Source: DATGMS01 sp040905145 (GTDB lineage: Bacteria > Bacteroidota > Bacteroidia > Cytophagales > Cyclobacteriaceae). Taken from it: a stretch of 40,867 bases of DNA. Numbering within the stretch: position 1 is the stretch's first letter; each line of letters begins with the position of its first letter. A model generated the notes under the pieces. It was not told the origin of the DNA. It worked only from the letters and a program-made list of their open reading frames with translations, and searched no databases. The DNA is taken from positions 1-40,867 of the forward strand of contig JBBDSC010000095.1 in the NCBI GenBank assembly GCA_040905145.1, given 5' to 3'. Shown piece by piece: positions 17,121-26,814 of this stretch. Both the position numbers and the translations under genes were made by a program.

Positions 17121-18245
17121 CTAATGCTTTTCTGAATGTTTTTTCTCTTTGTCTTCTATCTCCGAAGTATCCAGCTTGTTTTTCTTGTACCAGGCCACAG
17201 GATCGGCTTTTAACTTTTCAATCATAACAGGAAGCGTATCCATTAAATTATGCCGCGGTTCCCAGCCCAGCAAATTTCTGGCCCTTGAAATATCCAGTTC
17301 ATAATGATCGTCTGCCCGGTCGATCATCCAGGGTTTTATAAATGGATCTCCAAAGAGGTCCTGTGCCCATGCGCCGGCTTTGGCCAAAGGTTTGGGAACT
17401 TCAAAAGTATTCCACGCATCGCCGTGCACGAGGATGCCTATTTTTTCCTGTAAATCTTCATAGCTAGGTGTTTCTGGTTCCCCTATATTGATGGCGATCT
17501 CTTCGGGAAGTTCTTTCCTCTTTTCTACCGTTTTTACCAAAGCATCTATCAAATCGTCCAAATGAAGGAAAACATTCCCATGGGAAGAATCTCCTGAAAA
17601 GAAATAACTGGTGAGGTCCTTTTCATAAATACGCTGGATCTGATGGGCAATGGGAATGGAATTGCCCTCTTCATTATATACCCCTGCCAAGCGTAAAAGC
17701 ACTACAGGGATATTGCCCTTTTCCTTACGGACAACTTCTTCCGTATCTACTTTTGATTCCGGATAATCCCAGTTAGGGGCCAAGGGGTAGTCCTCATTTA
17801 TTTTCTGGCCCGGAGAGGCCGGCTTATAGATCAGGTTAGTGCTTGAAAAAAGAAACTGGCCCACGGTAAAATCCCGGAGTGCCTGCAACAGTCTTTCGGT
17901 GCCTTTAACGGTTACTTCCTCATATAAAGGGCTGGGCTCACCCGAAAAATCATAATAAGCGGCAAGGTGTACTACCGATGCAATATGTCCGCCATAGGCA
18001 TACCGTATCCGTTCCAATCCCATTTTTATGCTTTTTTCAGAAGTAATGTTAAAACATATATTCTCGGATTTCAAAGGAGGATAGGGATTACCTATTTTAT
18101 CCAGGCTTACAACCTGATAACGGTCTTGCAATTTTTCAATTAGTTTGGAACCGATCAGACCACTGCCACCTGTTACAAGCACAACTTCTTTATCAGCCTT
18201 TTCACTAGTTGGGCTGTTGATGTTTTTTTGTTCATTGCTTGCCAT
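17121..18245 (-). CDS. NAD(P)-dependent epimerase/dehydratase (extended SDR)
   Basis: A 374-residue extended short-chain dehydrogenase with the Rossmann glycine motif VLVTGGSGLIGSKL, an Asp after the second strand, the catalytic Ser region FLFSSTNLIY and the YxxxK pair in DYPESK. Such proteins act on nucleotide sugars or related metabolites. The C-terminal domain (SRARNLLGWEPRHNL) is that of nucleotide-sugar epimerases, but the substrate cannot be assigned. I chose the ATG at 18245 because AAGGAAAG lies 6 bases upstream; an earlier ATG at 18323 only adds a hydrophobic stretch not seen in the family. It is part of the minus-strand block, upstream of the VKOR and SPW genes. Confidence 0.85.
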   Translation of the reverse strand: MASNEQKNINSPTSEKADKEVVLVTGGSGLIGSKLIEKLQDRYQVVSLDKIGNPYPPLKSENICFNITSEKSIKMGLERIRYAYGGHIASVVHLAAYYDFSGEPSPLYEEVTVKGTERLLQALRDFTVGQFLFSSTNLIYKPASPGQKINEDYPLAPNWDYPESKVDTEEVVRKEKGNIPVVLLRLAGVYNEEGNSIPIAHQIQRIYEKDLTSYFFSGDSSHGNVFLHLDDLIDALVKTVEKRKELPEEIAINIGEPETPSYEDLQEKIGILVHGDAWNTFEVPKPLAKAGAWAQDLFGDPFIKPWMIDRADDHYELDISRARNLLGWEPRHNLMDTLPVMIEKLKADPVAWYKKNKLDTSEIEDKEKKHSEKH

Positions 18246-18331
18246 AGATTCTTTCCTTTTTAGTTTTTTGCAATATTCCGAGGTTACAAAGACAAATATT
18301 ATACCAAAGGTTGAATCGTTCATTTTTCATC

Positions 18332-19348
18332 TCAAGAAAGAAAATAAGCATTAGGATGATATTTTGCGACCATACTTGAAGCCAGGGAAACCTCATTAAT
18401 ATCCAAATGATCTGACCATGTGGAATTTTGCCGGTTTTGTTGATTTCTCCAGAAATCTTCCATCTCATCTGCCATAGAAAGGTATGAAAGCAATTGGCTA
18501 AATAAGTCAAAAGTGGCTTTCGATCGGTCATTTAATCCCCATAAAGACTGTAGGCCAAGAGAGAGTCCACATTCCCTGAAAGCCAAACGCTGAGTGGCAG
18601 GGCGGTTTTTGTCATACTTTCGGGCATATATCTTCAGTCCTTCCAAAATGTTGGCCATGAGTTTTTCAGGTCTTATTGATTCTGGTAATTTTTTTTCTTT
18701 CGCCAGGTCTGATACACGTATGGCATTGATAAGTAAGCCGCCTATTCCCAAATCATCTGTTGTAAACCAATCCTTCCCAGCACAAAGCTGCTCCATATCC
18801 TTAATAAAAGGTTTTAGTTCCTCTGATTTCCCCGGAGCGGCATTAATAACATTTTCGACACATACCAAACCCTCCAAAGGATCATGAGCACCCATATTTG
18901 ATATCAATGGTCTTGAAAAATCCACACTCATTTTCCAGTACATCCTGATCCTACCGTTGCTTTTATCAACAAATTTTTCGCTTGCCTGCAACAATTCTGC
19001 CGCCCATACTGCATATTGTGGTGTATCAGTTTCCTGGTTTGCCATTAATAGCGCATTGACCCATCGTGTTATATAGTGGAAATATTGCCCGTCCCGCTCC
19101 CATTCCAGCAGCTCGTTAAAAGGCCCATCTTCTTGCCGCTCAGGTATTTTTTTCCCGATACGCAAACCTCCTGCTGCCGGATGATTTTTCCCTTCTTCTT
19201 CAGACAGTCCGCTAATCCAGCCATTTCGGCGATCATCCGGATGATATCGCCCTAAGGCTGTATGGACGGCTTCTATTAATTGTAAGGCTCTTACTTGATA
19301 GCTTTCTTTTACCCATAGTTGCCATAATACCTCTCTTATAATCGCTTC
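18332..19348 (-). CDS. Conserved alpha-helical protein, possibly alpha/alpha-barrel, lacking an obvious start
   Basis: The frame reads EAIIREVLWQLWVKESYQVR, then a WISGLSEEEGKNHPAAGGLR segment, and ends with NAYFLS. The pattern of long helices with aromatic pairs (YFHYITRWVNALL, QYAVWAAELL, RECGLSLGLQSLWGLND) suggests an (alpha/alpha) toroid such as six-hairpin glycosidases, but I see no catalytic signature and assign no function. The frame is open well into the end of PCMT with no ATG, GTG or TTG before residue ~60; a TTG at 19165 would cut off clearly conserved sequence. So it may have lost its true 5' end to a deletion, or it was once fused to PCMT. A fragment of a second copy lies at 15289-15390. 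Confidence 0.6.
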   Translation of the reverse strand, partial: EAIIREVLWQLWVKESYQVRALQLIEAVHTALGRYHPDDRRNGWISGLSEEEGKNHPAAGGLRIGKKIPERQEDGPFNELLEWERDGQYFHYITRWVNALLMANQETDTPQYAVWAAELLQASEKFVDKSNGRIRMYWKMSVDFSRPLISNMGAHDPLEGLVCVENVINAAPGKSEELKPFIKDMEQLCAGKDWFTTDDLGIGGLLINAIRVSDLAKEKKLPESIRPEKLMANILEGLKIYARKYDKNRPATQRLAFRECGLSLGLQSLWGLNDRSKATFDLFSQLLSYLSMADEMEDFWRNQQNRQNSTWSDHLDINEVSLASSMVAKYHPNAYFLS

Positions 19349-19971
19349 TGAGCTTCTCCTGTCATTGGGACAAACCTTACCGGCAAGAGCACTCTCTCCT
19401 CAAAACTGTTCTGCCCGGTTTTTTCCAACAAAATAAGGCGCTGGCTTATTTCACCGACAGGAGCAAGCAACCTCCCCCCTATTTTCAATTGCTACTTTAA
19501 TGGCACAGGGATTTCAGCAGTTGCGGCAGTAAGGACAATGGCATCAAAAGGAGCTTTTTCGGGCCAGCCTTTGTATCCATCTCCCACACGGGCGGAAACA
19601 TTTTCAATACCGGCATTTGATAGATTTTCCTTAGCCAATTCAGCCAACCATTCTACAATCTCTACACTATAAACATGTGACACAATTTGCGATAAAACAG
19701 CCGCATTGTATCCGCAACCCGTTCCGACTTCTATGACAATGTCCTCCTTACTCAGTTTTAATGCCTGAGCCATATAGGCTACAATATAAGGCTGGCTTAT
19801 TGTTTGTTCCTTTCCGATGGGTAATGGTCCATCCTCATAGGCCCGTCCCACGAGGTCTTCCGGAACAAACTTAGCCCTGTCTACTTCCCTCATGGCATTG
19901 ATTACCTTTGGATCTACAATATCCCTTCTCTTGAGCTGGGAATCGATCATTTCCTCCTTCGTTATATTCAT
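19336..19971 (-). pseudogene. pcm: Protein-L-isoaspartate O-methyltransferase with one in-frame stop
   Basis: Repairs isoaspartyl residues in aged proteins using SAM. The frame shows the PCMT N-terminus (MIDSQLKRRDIVDPKV), the substrate segment PLPIGKEQTISQPYIV, the SAM-binding IEVGTGCGYNAAVLSQI and the C-terminal PVRFVPMTGEAQ ending at 19336. Total length is about 211 residues, normal for the family. A single TAG at 19492-19494 interrupts it in EIPVPLK-stop-QLKIGGRLLAPVG, where homologues carry Glu or Gln, so one base change (GAG or CAG to TAG) explains it. Termination there gives a 159-residue protein lacking the last strands. It starts two bases after the Ca-ATPase stop. Sequencing error, recent inactivation or readthrough are all possible. 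Confidence 0.85.
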
Positions 19972-19973
19972 AT

Positions 19974-22898
19974 CTAAATGATATTTTTTTTATATCTTAA
20001 ATATTTATATAATTCACCGGCTCCGAGTATTATAGAAGAAATAAGGATCATTATTAGTATATCAATAATTGGCAGATCTTCAAATCCCAGCAGGTCACTG
20101 AGGAAAGGTATTTTTACTACCAAAATTTGAAATACTATTGCCGCTATAAAGGCCATATTTACCCAGCGATTGGTGAAGATTCCTATTTCAAAGATGGATA
20201 AACGGAGTGACCGCATATTATAGGCATTGAATAATTGGGTAGTTGAGACAACTATAAAAGCTCCTGTGCGCGCCATTACCTCTCCCTCTGGCAAATAATA
20301 ATGGAAAGTGAGCAAAGTAAGGGTAACCATAACCGCCGATACCAGAAGGAGATAGGGCATAATATCCCAATTCAGGATTTTTTCGCTTTTCTTTACCGGT
20401 GGTTGGCGCATAATATCGCCGTGACCGGGTTCAGTAGCCAGGGCTACATCCATAATCCCGTCAGTTATCAGGTTTACATACAGGATTTGTGCAGCAGTGA
20501 AAAGCAATGGCCAACCTATAGATTCACCTAAAATAAAGGCTATTGCAAACGCAAAGTTGGTAGTGAGCAAAAAGTAACTGGTAATTTTAACATTGTTAAA
20601 AACAATACGCCCCTCACGAATGGCATTAACAATGCTGCTGAAATTATCATCCTGTAATACAATCTCAGAGGCATCTTTAGCCATGTCTGTGCCCCTTATT
20701 CCCATAGCAATCCCTACATCGGCACGTTTCAGTGCCGGAGCATCATTTACCCCATCGCCGGTCATCGCAATCAAGGTGTCTTTTGCCTGTAGCCTTTCGG
20801 CTATACGAAGCTTGGTATCGGGATTTATGCGGGCGAAGACATTTATATTTTCAATATAATTATCAAATTCTTCATCCTCAACATCCAGTTCTTTGGTGGT
20901 CATGGATGGAGGAAATTTATCTCCCTCTTTTTCTTCACCAGTTAATATGCCCACCTCTTTCGCTATGGCAGCGGCTGTTTTTTTATGATCCCCTGTAACC
21001 ATAACGATCCGGATTCCCGCGGTTTTACATTCTTCAATAGATTCCCGGACACCTTTTCTTGGTGGATCAATAATTCCGGTAATTCCCACCCAAACTAAAT
21101 CGCCTACATCATCGGTAGAAATATTCTCCTTGCCTTCCGCTTTTTTATATCCCAAAGCAAGTACCCGCATGGCCTGGTCTGACCATTCATCCATCTTATC
21201 CTGGAATTCTTTTTTCTTTTCATCACTCATTTGTTCGGGCCCGTTGGGGGAGAGGTATTCCGTGCTTAATTCAAGTATCCTTTCAGGAGCTCCAATGGCG
21301 AATATTTCCGGACCTTCTTCCGTTTCCACCAGCGATGCCCTGAATTTTTGTTCAGATTTAAAAGGAATATCATCCAGCAGCTTGTATTGATTAAAAGGTT
21401 CTTTTTCTTTTACTTTCGCTTTTTTCCCAATCACAAGCATGGCAGCTTCAGTAGGGTCTCCGGTTACTTCCGGCCCCTCATCCTCATCATTATTACCTTC
21501 CTCCTCTTCTTCCTCCTCCTCTTCTTCCTCTTCCTCAATTTCTTCTTCTTCGTCACCTTCTTTTTTATCTGGTTTTCGTTTGTCGGATTTTATTCTCACT
21601 TTGTCTGGCTCCACATCTACATCTATGTCCCGATCTTTTCCATCTTTTTCTTCTTCTTTAGTGGCTGCTTTATCTGTTTGGTTTTCTTCTTCCCCTTGTC
21701 CTACTTTAACGCGGGCATCATTACAAAAAGCTGCAATTGCCAAAAGTTTTCGTTCCACCGGGCTTTCTTCCAGATTTAATTCGTCCCCGTTTTCTTTAAA
21801 TTTACCCTGCAACTGATAGCCGCTTCCTGTTACGGCCACTTCCTTGCCGCTACCGGTAAAAATCTTTTTAATCACCAGAATGCTTTGGGTGAGTGTACCT
21901 GTTTTATCGGTAAGTATTACCGACACAGAACCCATCATTTCTGTAGCGGTAAATTCCCGGATGAGCGCATTTTGTTTTGCCATTCTGTTAGCTCCTATGG
22001 CCAGCACAATTGATATTACCGCAGGTAGACCTTCAGGGATAGTAGAAACTAAAACAGCGATGGTGACCAGAAGGATTTCCTGAAATTCGTAATCACGCAG
22101 CCAATAGCCCAGAGAAAATATTATCGCAGAAGTGATAATAGCGATCACCCCCATTTGCTTTCCCAGTAAGCTGGTCTTTTTTCTAAAATTGGAATCCTGC
22201 ATTTCCATTTCACCCATGGACTTAGCGATTTTACCAATTTCTGTATGCTTACCAATAGCAGTTACTACAGCCTTACCTCTTCCATTTACAACATTTGTGC
22301 TTTTCCAGGCCATATTTATACGGTCCCCAATAGGGGCATCTTCTTCCGCAGGCTCTGTGTTTTTATCTATGGGCATAGATTCACCTGTAAGGGAAGCCTC
22401 AGAGGTACGCAGTTCCTTTGCTTCAAGTAAACGTGCATCAGCCGGAATGGTGTTTCCTTCCTTCAGGATGATAATGTCTCCGGGAACAACCTCTTCGGCA
22501 GGTATCTCTTCTTCTTTTCCATCACGAAAAACAAAAGCATGTTTTTGTCCCAGGCTTTTAATAGCCTGAATGGCCTTTTCGGCCTTATATTCTTGGGTGA
22601 AACCCATGATGGCATTAAACAATATAACAGCCAATATAATATACACATCGGCCATCTGTTCGGCCCACCATGCAACACCCGCAGCAATAAAAAGAATCAG
22701 GATCAGAAAATCCTTGAACTGCTTCAGGAATAGTAGAAAAGGGTTTGTACCTCCTTTTTCCGGGAGCTTGTTCCTGCCAAATTTTTCCTGCCTTTTTTCT
22801 ACTTCCTCAGAAGAAAGACCGTTTTTATCTCCTGAAAGTTTGTTGATCGTTTCTTCACTACTTATACTGTGATATGGATATTTTTGATCAATTTCCAT
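19974..22898 (-). CDS. Cation-transporting P-type ATPase, Ca2+-ATPase (P2) type
   Basis: Exports cations, probably Ca2+, across the inner membrane using ATP. The 974-residue protein has the actuator TGES (171-174), the M4 ion-binding motif PEGLPA (288-293), the phosphorylation site DKTGTLT (Asp331), the nucleotide-domain FKSEQKFRAS, the hinge MTGDGVNDAPALKRADVGIA, and M6 YVNLITDG. The M4 motif and M6 Asn/Asp fit the SERCA/PMCA-like P2 group. In the nucleotide-binding domain, residues about 400-478 form a highly charged insertion ending in a run of nearly only Glu (449-467) that is absent from typical members. The gene is followed after two bases by PCMT and lies 66 bases downstream of ppsA. 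Confidence 0.9.
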   Translation of the reverse strand: MEIDQKYPYHSISSEETINKLSGDKNGLSSEEVEKRQEKFGRNKLPEKGGTNPFLLFLKQFKDFLILILFIAAGVAWWAEQMADVYIILAVILFNAIMGFTQEYKAEKAIQAIKSLGQKHAFVFRDGKEEEIPAEEVVPGDIIILKEGNTIPADARLLEAKELRTSEASLTGESMPIDKNTEPAEEDAPIGDRINMAWKSTNVVNGRGKAVVTAIGKHTEIGKIAKSMGEMEMQDSNFRKKTSLLGKQMGVIAIITSAIIFSLGYWLRDYEFQEILLVTIAVLVSTIPEGLPAVISIVLAIGANRMAKQNALIREFTATEMMGSVSVILTDKTGTLTQSILVIKKIFTGSGKEVAVTGSGYQLQGKFKENGDELNLEESPVERKLLAIAAFCNDARVKVGQGEEENQTDKAATKEEEKDGKDRDIDVDVEPDKVRIKSDKRKPDKKEGDEEEEIEEEEEEEEEEEEEGNNDEDEGPEVTGDPTEAAMLVIGKKAKVKEKEPFNQYKLLDDIPFKSEQKFRASLVETEEGPEIFAIGAPERILELSTEYLSPNGPEQMSDEKKKEFQDKMDEWSDQAMRVLALGYKKAEGKENISTDDVGDLVWVGITGIIDPPRKGVRESIEECKTAGIRIVMVTGDHKKTAAAIAKEVGILTGEEKEGDKFPPSMTTKELDVEDEEFDNYIENINVFARINPDTKLRIAERLQAKDTLIAMTGDGVNDAPALKRADVGIAMGIRGTDMAKDASEIVLQDDNFSSIVNAIREGRIVFNNVKITSYFLLTTNFAFAIAFILGESIGWPLLFTAAQILYVNLITDGIMDVALATEPGHGDIMRQPPVKKSEKILNWDIMPYLLLVSAVMVTLTLLTFHYYLPEGEVMARTGAFIVVSTTQLFNAYNMRSLRLSIFEIGIFTNRWVNMAFIAAIVFQILVVKIPFLSDLLGFEDLPIIDILIMILISSIILGAGELYKYLRYKKNII

Positions 22899-22964
22899 GG
22901 GAGTTGTTTTTGTGATTAGGCTAATTCATATGTTTATTATCTACCCCTGAATGTGTACTCAATG

Positions 22965-25352
22965 TTACTTTTCCGCCTCAAGAATGTTTTTAATCCCTTT
23001 TGCGACCGCATCCGGATTAAAGGAAATGCTGTTGATACCTTGTTTTACGAGGAACTTGGCAAAATCCGGGAAATCGCTGGGAGCCTGACCGCATAGACCT
23101 ATTTTCCGGCCTTTCTTTTTAGCATGTCCAATGGCCATGCTGATCATTTGTTTGGAAGAGGTATTGTTTTCATCAAACAAATTGCTTACCAGGGCAGAAT
23201 CTCGGTCAAGTCCTAAAGTGAGTTGTGTAAGATCATTGGAGCCTATGGAGAAACCGTCAAATATTTCGGCAAATTCTTCAGCCTGAATGACATTTGAAGG
23301 AATTTCACACATGACGTAAATCTCCAGGCCGTTCCAGCCTTGTTTCAGGCCAAAGTCGCCCATGAGATTGATCACTTTTTTTCCTTCTTCTACAGTACGG
23401 CAAAATGGGATCATCAGCTTCACATTGGTAAAGCCCATTTCGTCCCTGACGATTTTCATTGCCTCACATTCCATTGCAAAACCTTCTTTGTATGCTTCGC
23501 TATAGTATCGTGAAGCCCCCCTGAAACCTAGCATGGGGTTTTCTTCCTCAGGCTCAAATTCCTTACCGCCAAGGAGACTTTCATATTCATTAGACTTAAA
23601 ATCACTCATCCTGACGATTACATCACGGGGATAAAAAGCAGCGGCAATAGAGGCAACACCTTCAGCTAGCTTTTCAACAAAGAAAAGGCGCTTTTCAGGA
23701 TAAGAGGCTGTTAATTCTTCAATTTTCTTTTTGGCTTTCTTATCTTTCAGTTTATCAAAGTGAAATAGTGCCAGTGGATGGATCTGAATGGTATTATTGA
23801 TAACGAACTCCAGACGCATAAGTCCTACACCTTTAACCGGATAGTTGCTGTAACTGTAAGCTAATCCAGGATCGGCCAATATCAACATTACTTCAGTTTC
23901 CGGTTCTTCATATTTGGTGAAATCAATATCTTCTTCTTCCCATTCCAAAAATCCCTCATATACTTTTCCAACGTTTCCCTCTGCACAGGACACGGTGATC
24001 TCCTGACCATCTTTAATGATATCTGTGGCGTTTTCTGTACCGACTACCGCTACAGCACCCAGTTCCCTGGCTACAATAGCAGCATGGCTGGTGCGGCCGC
24101 CACTGTTGGTTATGATGGCGGAAGCTTTTTTCATCACATTGTCCCAATCAGGATTGGTGATTTCTGTTACCAACACATCCCCTTTTTGCAGTTTATCAGA
24201 TTCATCAGGAGAACTTAGAATGCGGCTAACTCCTTTTGTGATTTTTTCCCCAATACCAGTGCCGGTGGTTAACACTTTGCCCTCGCTCTTTAACCTGTAT
24301 TCTTTGATCTTTGTTTTTTCCTTCCCGGAATGTACCGTTTCGGGCCGGGCCTGCACAATATAAAGTTCCCCGCTTTCCCCATCTTTGGCCCATTCTATAT
24401 CCATTGCACGGCCATAATGGACCTCTATTTCCAAAGACCAGGTGGCCAATCGGATCACCTCTTCATCGGTCAATACAAAATTTTTTTGCTTTTCAGGAGG
24501 GGTTTTTATGTTTTGTGTGGTTTCATTGCCATTCCTTTTATCTTTGGAATAAACCATTGTTTTTTCTTTGGTCCCGATTCTTTTGGAGATGATGGAACGC
24601 AATCCTTTTTTAAGAGAGGGTTTAAAAACATGAAATTCATCAGCATTGACAGCTCCCTGCACGACATTGTCCCCCAATCCCCAGGCCCCGGTAAGAAATA
24701 TCACCTGCTCATAACCACTTTCAGGTAAAATGGTAAACGCTACCCCAGCTGAAGCTTTGTCAGACCGTACCATTTTCTGCACCCCTACAGATAAGGCTAC
24801 TTTCATATGATCAAAGCCATTGTGTTCGCGATATCGGATGGCCCGGTCCGTAAAGAGTGAGGCAAAACATTTTTTACAGGTTTCCAGAGTATTTTCCGGT
24901 CCTTGGACATTCATAAAAGAATCATGCTGGCCTGCAAATGAAGCTTCGGGAAGATCTTCAGCAGTGGCACTGCTCCTTACTGCTACACTTGTTAAAGTTC
25001 CTTCTTTTTCCTCCAGTTCGCTGTAGGCATTCTTGATGCTTTCAGCCAATTGATCCGGAAAATTTCCATTTAAAATATATTCCCGTGCTTTTTGGCCGAT
25101 TTTTTTAAGGTTGGTAAATTCCTTTGTATCCAAGTCTTCAAGTAAAGCGATAAGTTCTTCCCTAAGCCTGTTATGTTCGAGATAATCCCAATAAGCTTGG
25201 GCGGTAGTGGCATAGCCTGCGGGTATCCGGATGCCTTTTGGCCCCAACTGACTTATCATTTCTCCGAGAGAAGCATTTTTGCCTCCTACTTCTGCCGTAT
25301 CCTTATTACTTAAATCACTGAAAAACCGAATGTAATTATTCATTTTTTTCAT
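22965..25352 (-). CDS. ppsA: Phosphoenolpyruvate synthase
   Basis: Converts pyruvate + ATP to PEP + AMP + Pi. The 795-residue protein carries the N-terminal ATP-binding domain (SNKDTAEVGGKNASLGEM at 15-32; SVAVRSSATAEDLPEASFAG), the phospho-His domain with His423 in NSGGRTSHAAIVARELG, and the C-terminal PEP-utilising TIM barrel ending in GLCGQAPSDFPDFAKFLV with the conserved Cys. Length and motifs are standard, and all are intact. An ATG three codons in gives the more conserved N-terminus MNNYIRFF and may be the true start. In the island it sits between pfkB and the Ca-ATPase, so PEP-pyruvate interconversion is paired with fructose-phosphate enzymes and a pyruvate dehydrogenase. Confidence 0.93.
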   Translation of the reverse strand: MKKMNNYIRFFSDLSNKDTAEVGGKNASLGEMISQLGPKGIRIPAGYATTAQAYWDYLEHNRLREELIALLEDLDTKEFTNLKKIGQKAREYILNGNFPDQLAESIKNAYSELEEKEGTLTSVAVRSSATAEDLPEASFAGQHDSFMNVQGPENTLETCKKCFASLFTDRAIRYREHNGFDHMKVALSVGVQKMVRSDKASAGVAFTILPESGYEQVIFLTGAWGLGDNVVQGAVNADEFHVFKPSLKKGLRSIISKRIGTKEKTMVYSKDKRNGNETTQNIKTPPEKQKNFVLTDEEVIRLATWSLEIEVHYGRAMDIEWAKDGESGELYIVQARPETVHSGKEKTKIKEYRLKSEGKVLTTGTGIGEKITKGVSRILSSPDESDKLQKGDVLVTEITNPDWDNVMKKASAIITNSGGRTSHAAIVARELGAVAVVGTENATDIIKDGQEITVSCAEGNVGKVYEGFLEWEEEDIDFTKYEEPETEVMLILADPGLAYSYSNYPVKGVGLMRLEFVINNTIQIHPLALFHFDKLKDKKAKKKIEELTASYPEKRLFFVEKLAEGVASIAAAFYPRDVIVRMSDFKSNEYESLLGGKEFEPEEENPMLGFRGASRYYSEAYKEGFAMECEAMKIVRDEMGFTNVKLMIPFCRTVEEGKKVINLMGDFGLKQGWNGLEIYVMCEIPSNVIQAEEFAEIFDGFSIGSNDLTQLTLGLDRDSALVSNLFDENNTSSKQMISMAIGHAKKKGRKIGLCGQAPSDFPDFAKFLVKQGINSISFNPDAVAKGIKNILEAEK

Positions 25353-25490
25353 ATTTAATTCAGGGCTAACTTATTTTCCACTGAAATTAGCAATAGCAAG
25401 GATCGATATAAAGCTATTCTTATTAAGAGTACTGATGATTTATTAAACTGAGAGGTTTAACAAATAAATTGACATTGTTGATAGCTGATC

Positions 25491-25853
25491 CTATTGATAA
25501 ATTTCTCCTGATTTTTTAAATACAAACCGGACAAAGAAGGGGGAAATCAATTCATTGATCAGTATATTCCCAATTACGATACTTAGCATAAGGCTGGCTA
25601 AAGTTGGGATATGATCTGACAGGCCATTCTGTGCACCCAGTACTAAACCGATTGCTACTCCAGCGGAAGGAAGTAAGGCCAAACCAGCATACTTTTTCAC
25701 CTTTTCTTCCGATTTGGCTAAATTTGAAGCAATTCCAGTGCCACCATATTTGCCATTGAAAAAGCAAAAGCATAAAAAATTAAGGTAGTTGCATCCCCAG
25801 CAGCAGTAGTTCCGAGTAAAACGGTGGTAAGGTATAATTTTTTCTTTCTTTTG
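25491..25853 (-). pseudogene. C-terminal remnant of a cation:proton antiporter
   Basis: The downstream part (25491-25740) reads GIASNLAKSEEKVKKYAGLA, then LLPSAGVAIGLVLGAQ and IVIGNILINELISPFFVRF. This is the last helices of CPA-type Na+/H+ antiporters (LLPQAGVAIGL pattern). The upstream part (to ~25853) reads LGTTAAGDATTLIFYAFAFS in another frame, with the frame change near 25745. About 300 N-terminal residues are missing. It fills the gap between pfkB and ppsA and marks the loss of an antiporter from the island. Confidence 0.75.
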
Positions 25854-25854
25854 A

Positions 25855-26814
25855 TTATCTCAAGCCAATACTTGCATCTTTTTCTTCTTTATTGCTCAGC
25901 CATTTGAAAATTTTTTCCACATCTTTCTTTCGGCATAACTCTGTGCCGGGAGTCATTGTGGCGGCTGTGCCTGCGGCTACTCCCCATTTTATCGCATCCC
26001 GTAGTTCATCACCACGGGACATGGATAAAATTATCCCTGCTACCATGGAATCCCCTGCTCCAACAGTGCTGTTTTGCTTTACCGTAGGCGGTATCACATA
26101 TTCTATGGTATCTTTGGTGGCTACCATGGCCCCCCTGGCACCCAGAGATACGATTAGGATACTCGCTTTTTCGTCTTTAATGATTTTTTGAGCAATTTCT
26201 TCCTGCTCCATCCCGGTAATTTCCTCTTTTTCTGCAAGCTGGCTTAGCTCCCCCAGATTGGGTTTCATAATACATACACCCGGTCCGGCAGCTTTTACCA
26301 AAGCGTTTCCGGAAGTGTCTATCACATATTTTATGTTTTTATCCTGAGCCATTTTGGCTATTTCTCCATAAAAGTCATCAGGCGCACCCAGAGGTAAACT
26401 CCCACTGGCCACAAGATATTCTACCTCATTCGGTAGATCTTTTATTGCATCCAGACATTCTTGGAGCTCTTTTTCGCTCATTTCGCTTCCTGGCATACCA
26501 AATCTGTATTGGTTTTTAGTTGATTTTTCCATCACCACCAAATTCTCCCTGGTTGGATTTTTGATAGGGATACAATGTTGATCAACTCCCTCTTGTTCAA
26601 GTAATTCCTGTATTTTATCACCTGCCGGACCGCCGCCTGCATATATAGCCAGTGATTGACCTCCGAGAATTTTTATGGCCCGAGAGACATTAATGCCTCC
26701 ACCACCCGGTTCATAGGTTGGAACCTCACAACGTAGCTTTTTATCCGGCTGCAGGCTGTCTATGGCAGTACTTTTGTCAAGGGCCGGATTCAGGGTTAAG
26801 GTTACTATTTTCAT
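25855..26814 (-). CDS. pfkB: 6-phosphofructokinase, PfkB/ribokinase family
   Basis: Phosphorylates a sugar phosphate at the expense of ATP. The protein of about 319 residues resembles E. coli Pfk-2: the N-terminus MKIVTLTLNPALDKS, the substrate motif PGGGGINVSRAIKILGG, YRFGMPGSEMS near the middle, the KPNLGELSQL segment, and the catalytic TVGAGDSMVAGI with the general-base Asp. 1-Phosphofructokinase (FruK) or tagatose-6-phosphate kinase are alternatives; the PGGGGINV and YRFGMPG motifs favour Pfk-2. I prefer the ATG at 26814 over 26820 because it opens the canonical MKIVTLTLNP. It lies next to fbaB, so phosphofructokinase and aldolase are neighbours, with a P-type ATPase remnant between them. 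Confidence 0.87.
   Translation of the reverse strand: MKIVTLTLNPALDKSTAIDSLQPDKKLRCEVPTYEPGGGGINVSRAIKILGGQSLAIYAGGGPAGDKIQELLEQEGVDQHCIPIKNPTRENLVVMEKSTKNQYRFGMPGSEMSEKELQECLDAIKDLPNEVEYLVASGSLPLGAPDDFYGEIAKMAQDKNIKYVIDTSGNALVKAAGPGVCIMKPNLGELSQLAEKEEITGMEQEEIAQKIIKDEKASILIVSLGARGAMVATKDTIEYVIPPTVKQNSTVGAGDSMVAGIILSMSRGDELRDAIKWGVAAGTAATMTPGTELCRKKDVEKIFKWLSNKEEKDASIGLR

Noticed and set aside
21348..21816. Plus-strand frames rich in Phe or Ser opposite the Ca-ATPase
   Set aside because: They are antisense of the poly-Glu insert and have no independent support.
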